Origin: Bacteroidales bacterium
GTDB lineage: Bacteria > Bacteroidota > Bacteroidia > Bacteroidales > UBA3663
DNA length: 27,465 nt
Assembly: GCA_016293065.1 (NCBI GenBank)
Contig: JAEDEY010000019.1
Location: 1 to 27,465 of the forward strand
Direction: 5' to 3'
Made by a program: the position numbers and the translations under genes. Below are positions 9,312-17,355 of the stretch, in pieces. Position 1 is the stretch's first letter, and every line of letters begins with the position of its first letter. A model generated the notes under the pieces. The model was given only the letters and a program-made list of their open reading frames with translations, was not told the origin of the DNA and did not search any database.

Positions 9312-9383
9312 TGATCCCGTACGGAGTCGAACCGTAATCGAAGGAACCGGAATCCTTTATTCTATCCATTGAACTACGGGACC
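9312..9383 (-). tRNA. tRNA-Arg(CCG)
   Basis: A 72-nt cloverleaf folds on the minus strand. The acceptor stem is GGTCCCG with CGGGATC (one G-U pair), the D stem GTTC/GAAT, the anticodon stem AAGGA/TCCTT with loop TTCCGGT, and the T stem TACGG/CCGTA with loop TTCGACT. The anticodon CCG reads the arginine codon CGG. The discriminator is A, and the 3' CCA is not encoded. It is transcribed divergently from ung. Confidence 0.95.
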
Positions 9384-9396
9384 TGAAAAACGAGGG

Positions 9397-9428
9397 CAAA
9401 GGTAAGGCAATTATTAGAAAAATCCAAA
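9397..9428 (-). promoter_or_regulatory. Promoter of tRNA-Arg (TTTG-N20-TACCTTTG)
   Basis: On the minus strand, TTTG (9425-9428) is followed after 20 bases by TACCTTTG (9397-9404), which fits both Bacteroidetes consensus boxes. The -7 box ends 14 bases before the tRNA 5' end, so the expected start of transcription lies a few bases ahead of the mature tRNA. This is the cleanest promoter in the window. Confidence 0.75.
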
Positions 9429-9443
9429 TAAATCGCAAAAATA

Positions 9444-10118
9444 ATGCAGGTAAAGATTGAAGAAAGCTGGCGAGAGGTGCTTCAGCCTCAGTTTGACAGT
9501 GTCTATTTCGAGATGCTCACGACTTTTGTGCGTCGAGCTTATCAGACCACGACGGTCTATCCTCCAGGGTCGAAGATTTTCGAGGCTTTCAATCGCACGC
9601 CTTTCGATAAGGTCAAGGTCGTGATACTCGGTCAGGATCCATACCATGGGCCAAACCAGGCTCATGGGCTATGCTTCTCGGTGCAGGACGGCATTCAGCC
9701 GCCACCTTCGCTCATTAATATATATAAGGAGTTGCAGAAGGAATATGGAGTGCCAGTGAATATGACCAATGGCAACTTGACGCGATGGGCCGACCAGGGC
9801 GTGCTCTTGCTCAATGCCACGCTCACAGTCGAGGCTGGCAAGGCTGGTTCGCATCAGAGCAAAGGCTGGGAGACTTTCACCGATGCAGCCATCAAGGCAT
9901 TGTCGGATAGGAGAGAGGGGCTGGTCTTCATGCTTTGGGGCAGCTATGCCCAGCAGAAGGGAAGGGTGATCGACCGTCGTAAGCACCTCGTGCTCGAGAG
10001 TTCTCATCCATCGCCATTGTCGGTCTATCGAGGATTCGATGGTTGCGGACATTTCAAGAAAGCCAATCAATATCTCCAGTCGCGTGGACAGGAGCCTATC
10101 GATTGGCTTCAGCAATAG
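9444..10118 (+). CDS. ung: Uracil-DNA glycosylase, family 1
   Basis: 224 aa, the usual length for the family. Cytoplasmic base-excision repair enzyme that removes uracil from DNA. The water-activating motif GQDPYHG is present with catalytic D65, followed by the uracil-binding CFSV stretch (family motif). The DNA-intercalation motif HPSPLS has H188. Nothing is truncated or altered. The ATG at 9444 gives a normal N terminus (MQVKIEESW). No clear -7 box lies close upstream. It faces the acyl-CoA synthetase gene, with only 20 bases between the two stop codons and no hairpin there. It is a housekeeping gene with no link to the flanking glycan loci. Confidence 0.97.
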   Translation: MQVKIEESWREVLQPQFDSVYFEMLTTFVRRAYQTTTVYPPGSKIFEAFNRTPFDKVKVVILGQDPYHGPNQAHGLCFSVQDGIQPPPSLINIYKELQKEYGVPVNMTNGNLTRWADQGVLLLNATLTVEAGKAGSHQSKGWETFTDAAIKALSDRREGLVFMLWGSYAQQKGRVIDRRKHLVLESSHPSPLSVYRGFDGCGHFKKANQYLQSRGQEPIDWLQQ

Positions 10119-10138
10119 TTATCTCGCATTGTAGCGCG

Positions 10139-11797
10139 TTATTTCGCGTCGTTCTCGCGTATCTCTACTCGGCGTATCTTGCCCGAGATGGTCTTAGGCA
10201 GTTCATCGACAAACTCGATGACACGAGGATACTTATAAGGAGCAGTCTCGCTCTTGACATGATCCTGCAGTTCCTGTATGAGCTCAGGTCCTTCCTTGCC
10301 CTTGTATTCCTTGCCGAGCACGATGGTGGCCTTGACCACTTGTCCGCGTATCTCGTCGGGAACACCTGTGATGGCACATTCCACCACGGCAGGATGGCTC
10401 ATCAGGGCTGATTCGACCTCGAAAGGACCAATGCGGTAGCCCGATGACTTGATGACATCGTCGGCACGGCTCACGAACCAGTAGTAACCTTCTTCGTCGC
10501 GATACACCACATCGCCTGTGTAATAGACACCATTGTTGTGGGCCTTCTCGGTCAAGGCAGGATTGCGGTAATACTCTTTGAAGAGGCCTATAGGCTTCTT
10601 GCTGCCAGTCTTGATAACCAACTGGCCATGAACGCCTGCCGCACATGTCTTGCCCTCAGCATCAACCACATCAATGTCATATTGTGGGTTTGGAAGTCCC
10701 ATAGAGCCTGGGTTAGGGCGACACCAAGGATAAGTGCCGACAACGAGTGTCGTCTCGGTCTGACCGTATGACTCATAGATCATGATGCCAGTCTTCTCTT
10801 TCCATTCGAGGAAGACATTAGGGTTGAGAGCCTCGCCAGCAGTGGTGCAGTATTCGAGATTTGAGAGGTCGTACTGCGAGAGGTCTTCGCGAATCATGAA
10901 GCGATAGACGGTAGGAGGGGCGCAGAACGATGTGACCTTGAAGTCCTGAATGACCTTGAGCAGGTTCTTTGGTTCGAACTTTCCCTCGAAGTCATAGACA
11001 AAGACCGTTGCTCCCGAGATCATCTGTCCGTAGAATTTTCCCCACACAGCCTTACCCCAGCCAGTGTCGGCAAGAGTGAGGTGGAGCGAGCCTTCGTGGA
11101 CGTTATGCCAGTATTTGCCCGTGATGATATGGGCGAGTGGATAGCTGTAGTCGTGCATTACCATCTTTGGCTCGCCGCTGGTGCCTGAAGTGAAGTACAT
11201 CAGGAAATTGTCGGTGGCGAGGTTCTGCCCCTTCTGGCTCACGAATTTGGGAGCGTTGAACAGTCCCTGCCAGTAGTTGTCCCATCCCTTTGGCACTGTC
11301 GGGCCAATGGAGATGCAGTGCTGGAGCGAACTGCAGAATGCACGAGCCTTGATGATGTTGCGCAGGATGGTGACATCGCCACACGCGATGATAGCCTTGA
11401 TGCTTGCCTCGTGACAGCGGTAGATGATGTCCTTGTCGGTAAGCAGATGGGTGGCAGGAATGGCAACAGCACCAATCTTATGTAGAGCAGCCATGGTGAT
11501 CCACCATGCCAGGCGACGCTTGAGGATGAGCATCACGCAGTCGCCACGCTGGATGCCGAGCGTCAGAAGGTAGGAAGCACACTGGTCGGACGCTTTCTTG
11601 TACTCGCTGTAGGTGAAGTGCTTGACATCCCCCCGGTCGTTGGTCCATAGGATGGCATCCTTGTCGGGCTCAGTCTCTGCATAGGCATCGATGACGTCGT
11701 AGGCAAAGTTGAAGTGTTCTGGGACTTGAACTTGGTAGTTCTCCATGAAGTCCTCGTATGATGAGAACTTGGTCTGCTTAAGATATTTTTCGAGCAT
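10139..11797 (-). CDS. AMP-forming acyl-CoA synthetase (medium-chain/acetyl-CoA synthetase-like)
   Basis: 552 aa from the ATG at 11797. The longer frame begins with a TTG at 11827 that overlaps the promoter -7 box, so the ATG (MLEKYLKQ) is preferred. This is an ANL-superfamily enzyme that activates a carboxylic acid to acyl-AMP and then acyl-CoA. The phosphate-binding loop is TSGTSGEPK (203-211), the adenine motif YGQTE is at 344-348, the hinge region lies around GYRIGPFEVE, and the catalytic C-terminal lysine is K540 (PKTISGKIRR). No signal peptide is present, so it is cytosolic. The layout resembles medium-chain acyl-CoA synthetases and the acetyl-CoA synthetase-like enzymes common in Bacteroidales; the acid it uses cannot be told from the sequence. 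It is a single-gene unit convergent with ung. Confidence 0.93.
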   Translation of the reverse strand: MLEKYLKQTKFSSYEDFMENYQVQVPEHFNFAYDVIDAYAETEPDKDAILWTNDRGDVKHFTYSEYKKASDQCASYLLTLGIQRGDCVMLILKRRLAWWITMAALHKIGAVAIPATHLLTDKDIIYRCHEASIKAIIACGDVTILRNIIKARAFCSSLQHCISIGPTVPKGWDNYWQGLFNAPKFVSQKGQNLATDNFLMYFTSGTSGEPKMVMHDYSYPLAHIITGKYWHNVHEGSLHLTLADTGWGKAVWGKFYGQMISGATVFVYDFEGKFEPKNLLKVIQDFKVTSFCAPPTVYRFMIREDLSQYDLSNLEYCTTAGEALNPNVFLEWKEKTGIMIYESYGQTETTLVVGTYPWCRPNPGSMGLPNPQYDIDVVDAEGKTCAAGVHGQLVIKTGSKKPIGLFKEYYRNPALTEKAHNNGVYYTGDVVYRDEEGYYWFVSRADDVIKSSGYRIGPFEVESALMSHPAVVECAITGVPDEIRGQVVKATIVLGKEYKGKEGPELIQELQDHVKSETAPYKYPRVIEFVDELPKTISGKIRRVEIRENDAK

Positions 11798-11824
11798 TCT
11801 TGTTGGGGGTGTTTGTTTCGTTTG

Positions 11825-11832
11825 CAAAGATA
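11825..11832 (-). promoter_or_regulatory. -7 promoter box (TATCTTTG) of the acyl-CoA synthetase gene
   Basis: TATCTTTG on the minus strand matches TAnnTTTG exactly and lies 27 bases before the ATG at 11797. A TTTC about 20 bases further upstream could be a weak -33 box. The position excludes the upstream TTG as a start. Confidence 0.65.
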
Positions 11833-12038
11833 CATTTTATATTTTGATTGTGAAACATGTCATTTGTGCCGAAGCCATATTTTTATTTTTGTTTTATGCT
11901 TCAAAAAGCAAAAAAGTGCGAAAATGTTGCTTTTTTAACAAAAAATAAGATTTGGCTGATAATGTCTCAATCGGAGTGCCAAAATAATCAATGAAATAGC
12001 GGATGAATAGTTAATGAAAATAAAAATATCTGATAAAT
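11833..12038. other. AT-rich divergent intergenic region
   Basis: About 200 very AT-rich bases separate the divergent acyl-CoA synthetase and regulator genes. The only structure noted is a weak dyad AAAAAGCAA/TTGCTTTTT (11903-11911 and 11927-11935). A small open frame across 11745-11948 is judged spurious. No RNA gene was recognised. Confidence 0.4.
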
Positions 12039-12069
12039 TTTGAATATTCAAAAATTATATTTTTCTTTG
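12039..12069 (+). promoter_or_regulatory. Probable promoter of the membrane regulator gene (TTTG-N19-TTTCTTTG)
   Basis: TTTG at 12039-12042, 19 bases, then TTTCTTTG at 12062-12069. This is one mismatch (T for A) from the TAnnTTTG consensus. The box ends 46 bases before the ATG at 12116. Confidence 0.5.
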
Positions 12070-12115
12070 CCGGACAATTATTGAAAGATTATTAATTCTT
12101 GATTGAAGAAGACAC

Positions 12116-13819
12116 ATGAACAAGTCCCATTGCCTAACTATATTGCTGTTCATCATTGCCACATTGTCGGTCGAGGCTAAGCATTCGGCTGAGACTGAGA
12201 GTTGGCTGCAACGTCTTGACTCTGTGATCCAGCAGCGTCAGGTCTTTGACGTGATGAAGGCAGAAAGACTGACAGAGATGTACAAGAAGAAGGCAAGCCT
12301 GCGCTCGCATAATGAGATTGTCAGCTTCAACACACAGATGTATGATGAGTATTATGTGTTTGACTCCGATTCTGCAATGAGCTGTGTGAATCAGAATATT
12401 GAGATAGCTCGGCAATCAGGCAATGAATCATTGGTTACAGAGTGGCGCATCAAGCAGTCGTTCATCCTGTCGGCTACTGGCCTGCTCAAGGAATCGCTCG
12501 ACGTGATGGAGTCGCTCGACATTAGCGATATGCCAAATTCGGTCAAAATAGAGTATTTCTCGCAGATGGTGTATTTGTTCAGTCATTTCGGTCAATATAC
12601 GGGTTCGGGAGAATTGCAGGATCATTATATTGAACTTGAACGACGATATAACGATTCACTTCATTGCATAGTCACCCCAGCCGATCCGCAGTATCTATGG
12701 TTCGATGTATGGTACAGCATCAACAATGGTCAGCAGGAAGGGTTGCAGGAACAGCTGAGCAAGAAGGTGTCTCTCTCTTCTCTCACTACACGTGACGACG
12801 CTATGGCGGCTTATGCTCTTGCGCGTGTGTATAGGCAAAATGGAAATGAAGATATGTTCATGCGCTGTCTTGCCATGTCTGGCATCGCTGATATTCGTGC
12901 GTCAAACAAGGATATTGCATCTCTGCAGGAGCTTGCAGAAGTATTGATCGACCAGGGAGAGATCTTGCGTGCCTACAATTATATAAATGTATGCCTTCAG
13001 ATTTCGCAGGAATATCACAACCGAGTGCGTGCAGTGAGCATCTCGCGTGTCTATGAGAGGATTCTGCAGGGATTCCTTGACCGGGATGAGGTGCAGAGGG
13101 AGAGGCTGAAGAAAACCAATGTAGCGCTCATAGTGATGATAGTGCTTCTGATTGCCGCCATTGCATTTGTTGTCAGCAGTCTTCTGCGTCTGCGCCGGTC
13201 GCGTCGTAGGTTACATGATGTCAATAAGGAACTGAAACGTCGTCGTTCGGAGATTGCAGCTGCCAATCAGCATCTCAAGGAAGCCAATGAGAGCTTGGTC
13301 GATGTCAACGAGAAGATGAAGAAGGCCAACGAACAGCTTCGTGAGTCGAACCTCGTCAAGGAGGAATATGTGGGCTATGTGTTTGCAATATGTTCCAGCT
13401 ATATCAGCAAGCTTGAGGAACTGCGCAAAGACATCAACCGCAAGGCAAAGGCAAAGATGCTGAACGAGATACTCACGATGACCGACAAGCAGACGGTGGT
13501 ACAGGATGAGTTGAAGGAGTTCTATCAGAATTTCGATGCCATCTTCCTGCGTCTCTATCCTGCGTTTGTCGAAGAATTCAATGCCCTTCTTGATCCAGAA
13601 GAACGCATAGTGCCTCGAAAGGGCGAACTGCTCAACACCGACCTGAGAATATATGCATTAGTCAGGCTCGGAATAACAGATAGTGTGAAGATTTCGGAGT
13701 TCCTGCATTGCTCGCCTCAGACTGTCTATAACAACAGGCTCAAGATCCGCAACAAGACAAAACTGTCGAAAGAAGACTTGATGGAGGCTTTGAGGAAGAT
13801 AGGTTGTGCAACCGATTGA
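12116..13819 (+). CDS. Membrane-spanning SusR-like transcriptional regulator (DUF6377 type) of the beta-glucan locus
   Basis: 567 aa. A signal peptide (MNKSHCLTILLFII) precedes a helical, TPR-like N-terminal half (about 25-330), presumably periplasmic. A single membrane segment at about 335-357 (ALIVMIVLLIAAIAFVV) leads to a basic stretch, a long coiled coil (about 360-420, with repeated AN-L-E-N words) and a C-terminal domain. Near residues 520-551 this carries a helix-turn-helix (SVKISEFLHCSPQTVYNNRLKIR). I believe this is the DUF6377 architecture. Like SusR, it would sense a sugar outside the cytoplasm and bind DNA on the inside. It lies directly upstream of susC in the same direction, the usual place for a locus regulator, and is separated from it by a terminator. 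The inducing sugar is presumably a beta-gluco-oligosaccharide (inference). There are no kinase or receiver domains, so it is not a hybrid two-component system. Confidence 0.88.
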   Translation: MNKSHCLTILLFIIATLSVEAKHSAETESWLQRLDSVIQQRQVFDVMKAERLTEMYKKKASLRSHNEIVSFNTQMYDEYYVFDSDSAMSCVNQNIEIARQSGNESLVTEWRIKQSFILSATGLLKESLDVMESLDISDMPNSVKIEYFSQMVYLFSHFGQYTGSGELQDHYIELERRYNDSLHCIVTPADPQYLWFDVWYSINNGQQEGLQEQLSKKVSLSSLTTRDDAMAAYALARVYRQNGNEDMFMRCLAMSGIADIRASNKDIASLQELAEVLIDQGEILRAYNYINVCLQISQEYHNRVRAVSISRVYERILQGFLDRDEVQRERLKKTNVALIVMIVLLIAAIAFVVSSLLRLRRSRRRLHDVNKELKRRRSEIAAANQHLKEANESLVDVNEKMKKANEQLRESNLVKEEYVGYVFAICSSYISKLEELRKDINRKAKAKMLNEILTMTDKQTVVQDELKEFYQNFDAIFLRLYPAFVEEFNALLDPEERIVPRKGELLNTDLRIYALVRLGITDSVKISEFLHCSPQTVYNNRLKIRNKTKLSKEDLMEALRKIGCATD

Positions 13820-13867
13820 ATGATGCCTTATTGTACAGTTCTGGTTTTCTAAATCGATTAATATATA

Positions 13868-13882
13868 TTTACTTGTAGTAAA
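13868..13882. repeat. Small AT-rich dyad upstream of susC
   Basis: TTTACT-TGT-AGTAAA is a perfect 6-bp inverted repeat with a 3-base spacer, about 90 bases ahead of the susC -7 box and 48 bases after the regulator stop codon. It could be an operator for the neighbouring regulator, but AT-rich dyads of this size arise by chance. Confidence 0.3.
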
Positions 13883-13909
13883 ATATAAATGGCTGAAAAT
13901 CAATATAAA

Positions 13910-13954
13910 GATGTGGTAATGAGTTTACCGATACTCATTACTGCATCTTTTTTT
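13910..13954 (+). terminator. Rho-independent terminator of the regulator gene
   Basis: A 15-bp stem (13910-13924 with 13933-13947) containing two G-U pairs and an 8-base loop is followed at once by seven T. Its T tract falls where the -33 box of the susC promoter would be. The DNA is also a near-perfect inverted repeat (TAATGAGT/ACTCATTA), so an additional operator role is possible. Confidence 0.85.
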
Positions 13955-13970
13955 ATATTGTTAAACTCGC

Positions 13971-13978
13971 TAACTTTG
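13971..13978 (+). promoter_or_regulatory. -7 promoter box (TAACTTTG) of the susC operon
   Basis: TAACTTTG matches TAnnTTTG. The -33 position holds only the T run of the preceding terminator, not TTTG, in keeping with an activator-dependent promoter. Expected leader length is about 145 bases before the susC ATG at 14132. Confidence 0.7.
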
Positions 13979-14014
13979 CAGCGGTAATGTTAATTGATAT
14001 GTGTATGAAGTTTG

Positions 14015-14067
14015 AGGGCAATCTGCCACATAATTCACTTAACCAATATATAATAATAGATTGCCCT
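14015..14067 (+). promoter_or_regulatory. Inverted repeat in the susC mRNA leader
   Basis: AGGGCAATCT (14015-14024) and AGATTGCCCT (14058-14067) are a perfect 10-bp inverted repeat around a 33-base AT-rich loop. A flanking G-U pair could extend the stem. A pyrimidine-rich stretch follows. The word CTGCCACA occurs at 14023-14030, in the loop-side edge of the first arm, and again at 14091-14098. It may control translation or elongation of susC; its role is unknown. Confidence 0.5.
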
Positions 14068-14131
14068 TCTTTCTTCTCTCGTATCAAGACCTGCCACACA
14101 AAACGAATCACATAAACCAAAAATAAATAAT

Positions 14132-17100
14132 ATGAATAGAAAATCTCTGCGTAATTTAGCAGCCAAAGCCGCATTGGCATTGATGCTAATCCTTTTCGCT
14201 CCATTAAGTGCATTGGCACAGAGCATGGCAGTGAAAGGTGTTGTGATTGATCAGACAGGAGAGCCCGTCATAGGCGCTACTGCCCGAGTTCAGGGTACCA
14301 ACAATGGTACTATCACTGATTTCGATGGAAACTTTGCTCTCAGCAATGTGCCTCAGGGAGCAAGCATCGAGTTCTCGTATGTTGGCTATATCCAGCAGGT
14401 CATTCCTGCCAAGGCCGACATGAAGGTGATTTTGGTTGAAGACAGCAAGACTCTTGAGGATGTCATCGTGGTGGGTTACGGTGTTCAGAAGAAGAGTGTC
14501 GTTACTGCTGCCATCGCCAAGGTAAGTTCAGATGACCTCAGCGGCACTGCTCCAGTTCGTATGGACAATGCGCTCAAGGGTCTGGCAGCGGGTGTCAACG
14601 TTACTTCATCTTCAGGTCAACCAGGTGCCGCTTCTCGTATCCGTGTGCGTGGTGTAGGTACTGTCAACAACTCTGACCCTCTCTACATCGTCGATGGCAT
14701 GCCTATCGAAGGTGGCCTTGACTACATCAATCCTTCTGATATCGAGTCAATCGAGGTGCTGAAGGATGCCGCTTCAGGCGCTATCTATGGTGCACGTGCT
14801 GCCAATGGTGTAATCCTCGTTACCACAAAGAAAGGCAAGGTCGGCAAGGCAACCGTAAGCTACAACTTCTCGCAGGGCTGGCAGACAGCATGGAAGCATC
14901 GCGACGTACTTAACGCTCAGGAATACATGGTGCTTCGCAATGAAGGTCTCGTCAATGCAGGTCAGACTCCTCTATATGCCGATCCATATAATGTGACAGT
15001 CGATACCGACTGGCAGGATCTGATGTTCAACGACAACGCACCTGTTCAGAACCATGAGTTCACAATCAGTGGTGCTTCAGAGAAAGTCAATTATTACAAT
15101 TCGGTTGGCTTCTACACTCAGGATGGTATTGTCGGTGGTAACTATGGACACTCAAACTATGAGCGTCTCACATTGCGCAGCAACCTTAACGCTACTATCT
15201 TCGACGTGAGCAAGGACCGCAACTGGCTCAACAAGATGGAGATTTCGTCTAATCTCTCTTATGCCCGCGTGAAGAGTTCTGGTATTGACGTCAACTCTCA
15301 GTGGGGTGGCCAGTTGAGCTCAGCTCTCTCGCTTCCTCCAATCATCCCTGCTTATCTGACAGGTCAGGCAGCACAGGATCAGATTGACTATTATTCAGAG
15401 AACTATCCTGACGAGTACGTTCCTATGTATGGCAAGAATGGTCAGCTTCTGAATATTCCTGGTGCAGGCTTCAACGAAATGGCCAACCCTTTGGCAATGT
15501 TCGAACTTCCTGCATCAAAGGGCTGGAGCCATAAGTTCGTTGCCAACTGGAGTGCAACATTCCAGATCTGGGATGGCATCAAGTTCCGTTCAAGCTATGG
15601 TGTTGACCTCTCATTCTGGGGCAACAACTCATATCAGATTCCTTATTGGATCTCACCAACACGCCACACTAACTATTCAAAGGCATCATCATCAAGCGAC
15701 CGTGGCACAGTATGGCAGCTTGAGAACGTGCTCACCTACGATAAGGAGTTTGGCAAGCACACGGTCAATGTAGTGCTGGGTCAGTCGGCTTTCAAGAATT
15801 CAGGCTGGACACTCGGTGCTTCGCGCAATAACATCAAGGATTATAGCAAGCCATGGATCAACGCAGCTACAGGTATTGCTGCCGATGGCGACCGCGATGG
15901 TTGGGGTGGTCCTGGTGTCGAGCACACCATGTCATCACTCTTTGCCCGTGTGAGCTACAACTACGATGAGCGCTACATGCTTCAGGCTACAGTGCGCCGT
16001 GATGGTTCAAGCCGTTTCGGTTCGAACAATAAGTATGGTGTCTTCCCTTCAGTTTCTGTGGGCTGGAATGTGATGAACGAAGCATTCATGGAAGATACAC
16101 GCGAATGGCTCAACAACTTCAAGGTTCGTTTCAGCTGGGGTAAGAACGGTAACGACAACATCGGTGACTTCCGCTATACAGTGCTCACTCAGGGCGGCAA
16201 CAACTATGGTTTCGGTACATCGGTCATCAAGGAGCAGATCAGCTCAAAGGCAAGCGGTCTCGCCAATCCTAACCTCAAGTGGGAGGAGTCGGAGCAGTTT
16301 GACTATGGTGTTGACTTCGGCTTCCTCAACAACTCTCTCACCCTGACCCTCGACTACTTCGTCAAGAAGACCAACGGCATGCTCAAGGAGATGAACATCC
16401 CATCATACGTAGGTGAGTCGAAGCCAATCGGCAACGTAGGTGACATGAAGAACAGCGGTGTCGAGATTGAGCTCGGCTACAAGTGGGCAGCAGCAGGTGG
16501 CTGGAACTTCGGTGTCAAGGCCAACGCTTCTTATCTCAAGAATGAACTCATCAAGCTCGGTAACGCAGCTGGCTTCGAGACATACGACAACGTCTCGAAC
16601 CTCGGTAACATCTCTCGCGCTGAGGCAGGTCAGCCTTTCCCATACTTCTGGGGTTACAAGACTGATGGCATCTTCCAGAACTGGGCAGAGGTTGAGGCTC
16701 ACAAGAGCTCGGAAGGCAAGGTCATTCAGCCTGGCGCACGTCCAGGTTTCGTCCGCTTCGTTGATATCAACGACGATGGCGTGATCGACGACAACGACCG
16801 CACAAAGCTCGGAAAGGGTACACCTGACTGGACTTTCGGTATCACATTCAACACATCATGGAAGGGTATCGACTTCATGATGTTCTGGCAGGGCACTCAG
16901 GGCAACGAGATCTTCGATGCAAGCCGTCGTCTTGACCTCCCTAACATCAATCTCCCTTCATACTATCTGAGCCGCTGGACTGGCGAGGGCACTTCCAACA
17001 AGTATCCAATCTACATCCAGGGCGATGCCACCAACTGGCAGGCATCTGACCTCTATGTTCACGATGGCAGCTACCTCCGCCTCAAGAACATCGAGTTGGG

Positions 17101-17302
17101 CTATACTCTCCCACAGAATCTGACAAAGAAGGCGTTTATCAACCGATTCCGCGTTTATTTCGCATGCGAGAACCTGCTGACATTCACCAAGTACTATGGC
17201 TTCGATCCTGAAATCTCTTCTTCTGCAACTTCTTGCGGCGTTGACTTCGGTGTATATCCACAGCCTCGTACTCTCAAGGTCGGTGCAAACATCACTTTCT
17301 AA
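14132..17302 (+). CDS. susC: SusC-like TonB-dependent outer-membrane glycan transporter
   Basis: 1056 aa, normal for SusC proteins. The signal peptide ends near SALAQ (29/30). Residues about 32-112 form the carboxypeptidase-regulatory-like extension (KGVVIDQTGEPVIGATARV, then YVGY) typical of SusC. A TonB-box-like segment follows (LEDVIVVGYGVQKK), then the plug (about 120-235, with RIRVRGVGT and PLYIVDGMP) and the beta-barrel, ending in an aromatic residue (LKVGANITF) as outer-membrane barrels do. It forms the import pore under the SusD lid and takes up oligosaccharides using TonB energy. It is first in a five-gene operon with susD, a glycan-binding protein, GH16 and GH3, which points to beta-glucan oligosaccharides. 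The symbol is used in the family sense; this is not the starch transporter. Confidence 0.95.
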   Translation: MNRKSLRNLAAKAALALMLILFAPLSALAQSMAVKGVVIDQTGEPVIGATARVQGTNNGTITDFDGNFALSNVPQGASIEFSYVGYIQQVIPAKADMKVILVEDSKTLEDVIVVGYGVQKKSVVTAAIAKVSSDDLSGTAPVRMDNALKGLAAGVNVTSSSGQPGAASRIRVRGVGTVNNSDPLYIVDGMPIEGGLDYINPSDIESIEVLKDAASGAIYGARAANGVILVTTKKGKVGKATVSYNFSQGWQTAWKHRDVLNAQEYMVLRNEGLVNAGQTPLYADPYNVTVDTDWQDLMFNDNAPVQNHEFTISGASEKVNYYNSVGFYTQDGIVGGNYGHSNYERLTLRSNLNATIFDVSKDRNWLNKMEISSNLSYARVKSSGIDVNSQWGGQLSSALSLPPIIPAYLTGQAAQDQIDYYSENYPDEYVPMYGKNGQLLNIPGAGFNEMANPLAMFELPASKGWSHKFVANWSATFQIWDGIKFRSSYGVDLSFWGNNSYQIPYWISPTRHTNYSKASSSSDRGTVWQLENVLTYDKEFGKHTVNVVLGQSAFKNSGWTLGASRNNIKDYSKPWINAATGIAADGDRDGWGGPGVEHTMSSLFARVSYNYDERYMLQATVRRDGSSRFGSNNKYGVFPSVSVGWNVMNEAFMEDTREWLNNFKVRFSWGKNGNDNIGDFRYTVLTQGGNNYGFGTSVIKEQISSKASGLANPNLKWEESEQFDYGVDFGFLNNSLTLTLDYFVKKTNGMLKEMNIPSYVGESKPIGNVGDMKNSGVEIELGYKWAAAGGWNFGVKANASYLKNELIKLGNAAGFETYDNVSNLGNISRAEAGQPFPYFWGYKTDGIFQNWAEVEAHKSSEGKVIQPGARPGFVRFVDINDDGVIDDNDRTKLGKGTPDWTFGITFNTSWKGIDFMMFWQGTQGNEIFDASRRLDLPNINLPSYYLSRWTGEGTSNKYPIYIQGDATNWQASDLYVHDGSYLRLKNIELGYTLPQNLTKKAFINRFRVYFACENLLTFTKYYGFDPEISSSATSCGVDFGVYPQPRTLKVGANITF

Positions 17303-17355
17303 GAGACAATTGACTGACGAAAACAATTCAATTGAACCAAATAAAAGTAACAAAT

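Noticed and set aside
11903..11935. AAAAAGCAA/TTGCTTTTT dyad as a terminator
   Set aside because: No plus-strand gene ends nearby, the stem is almost all A-T, and such dyads are expected by chance in this AT-rich stretch.
11745..11948. 67-aa open frame overlapping the acyl-CoA synthetase start
   Set aside because: Low-complexity translation of AT-rich intergenic DNA; it overlaps the promoter box and has no support.
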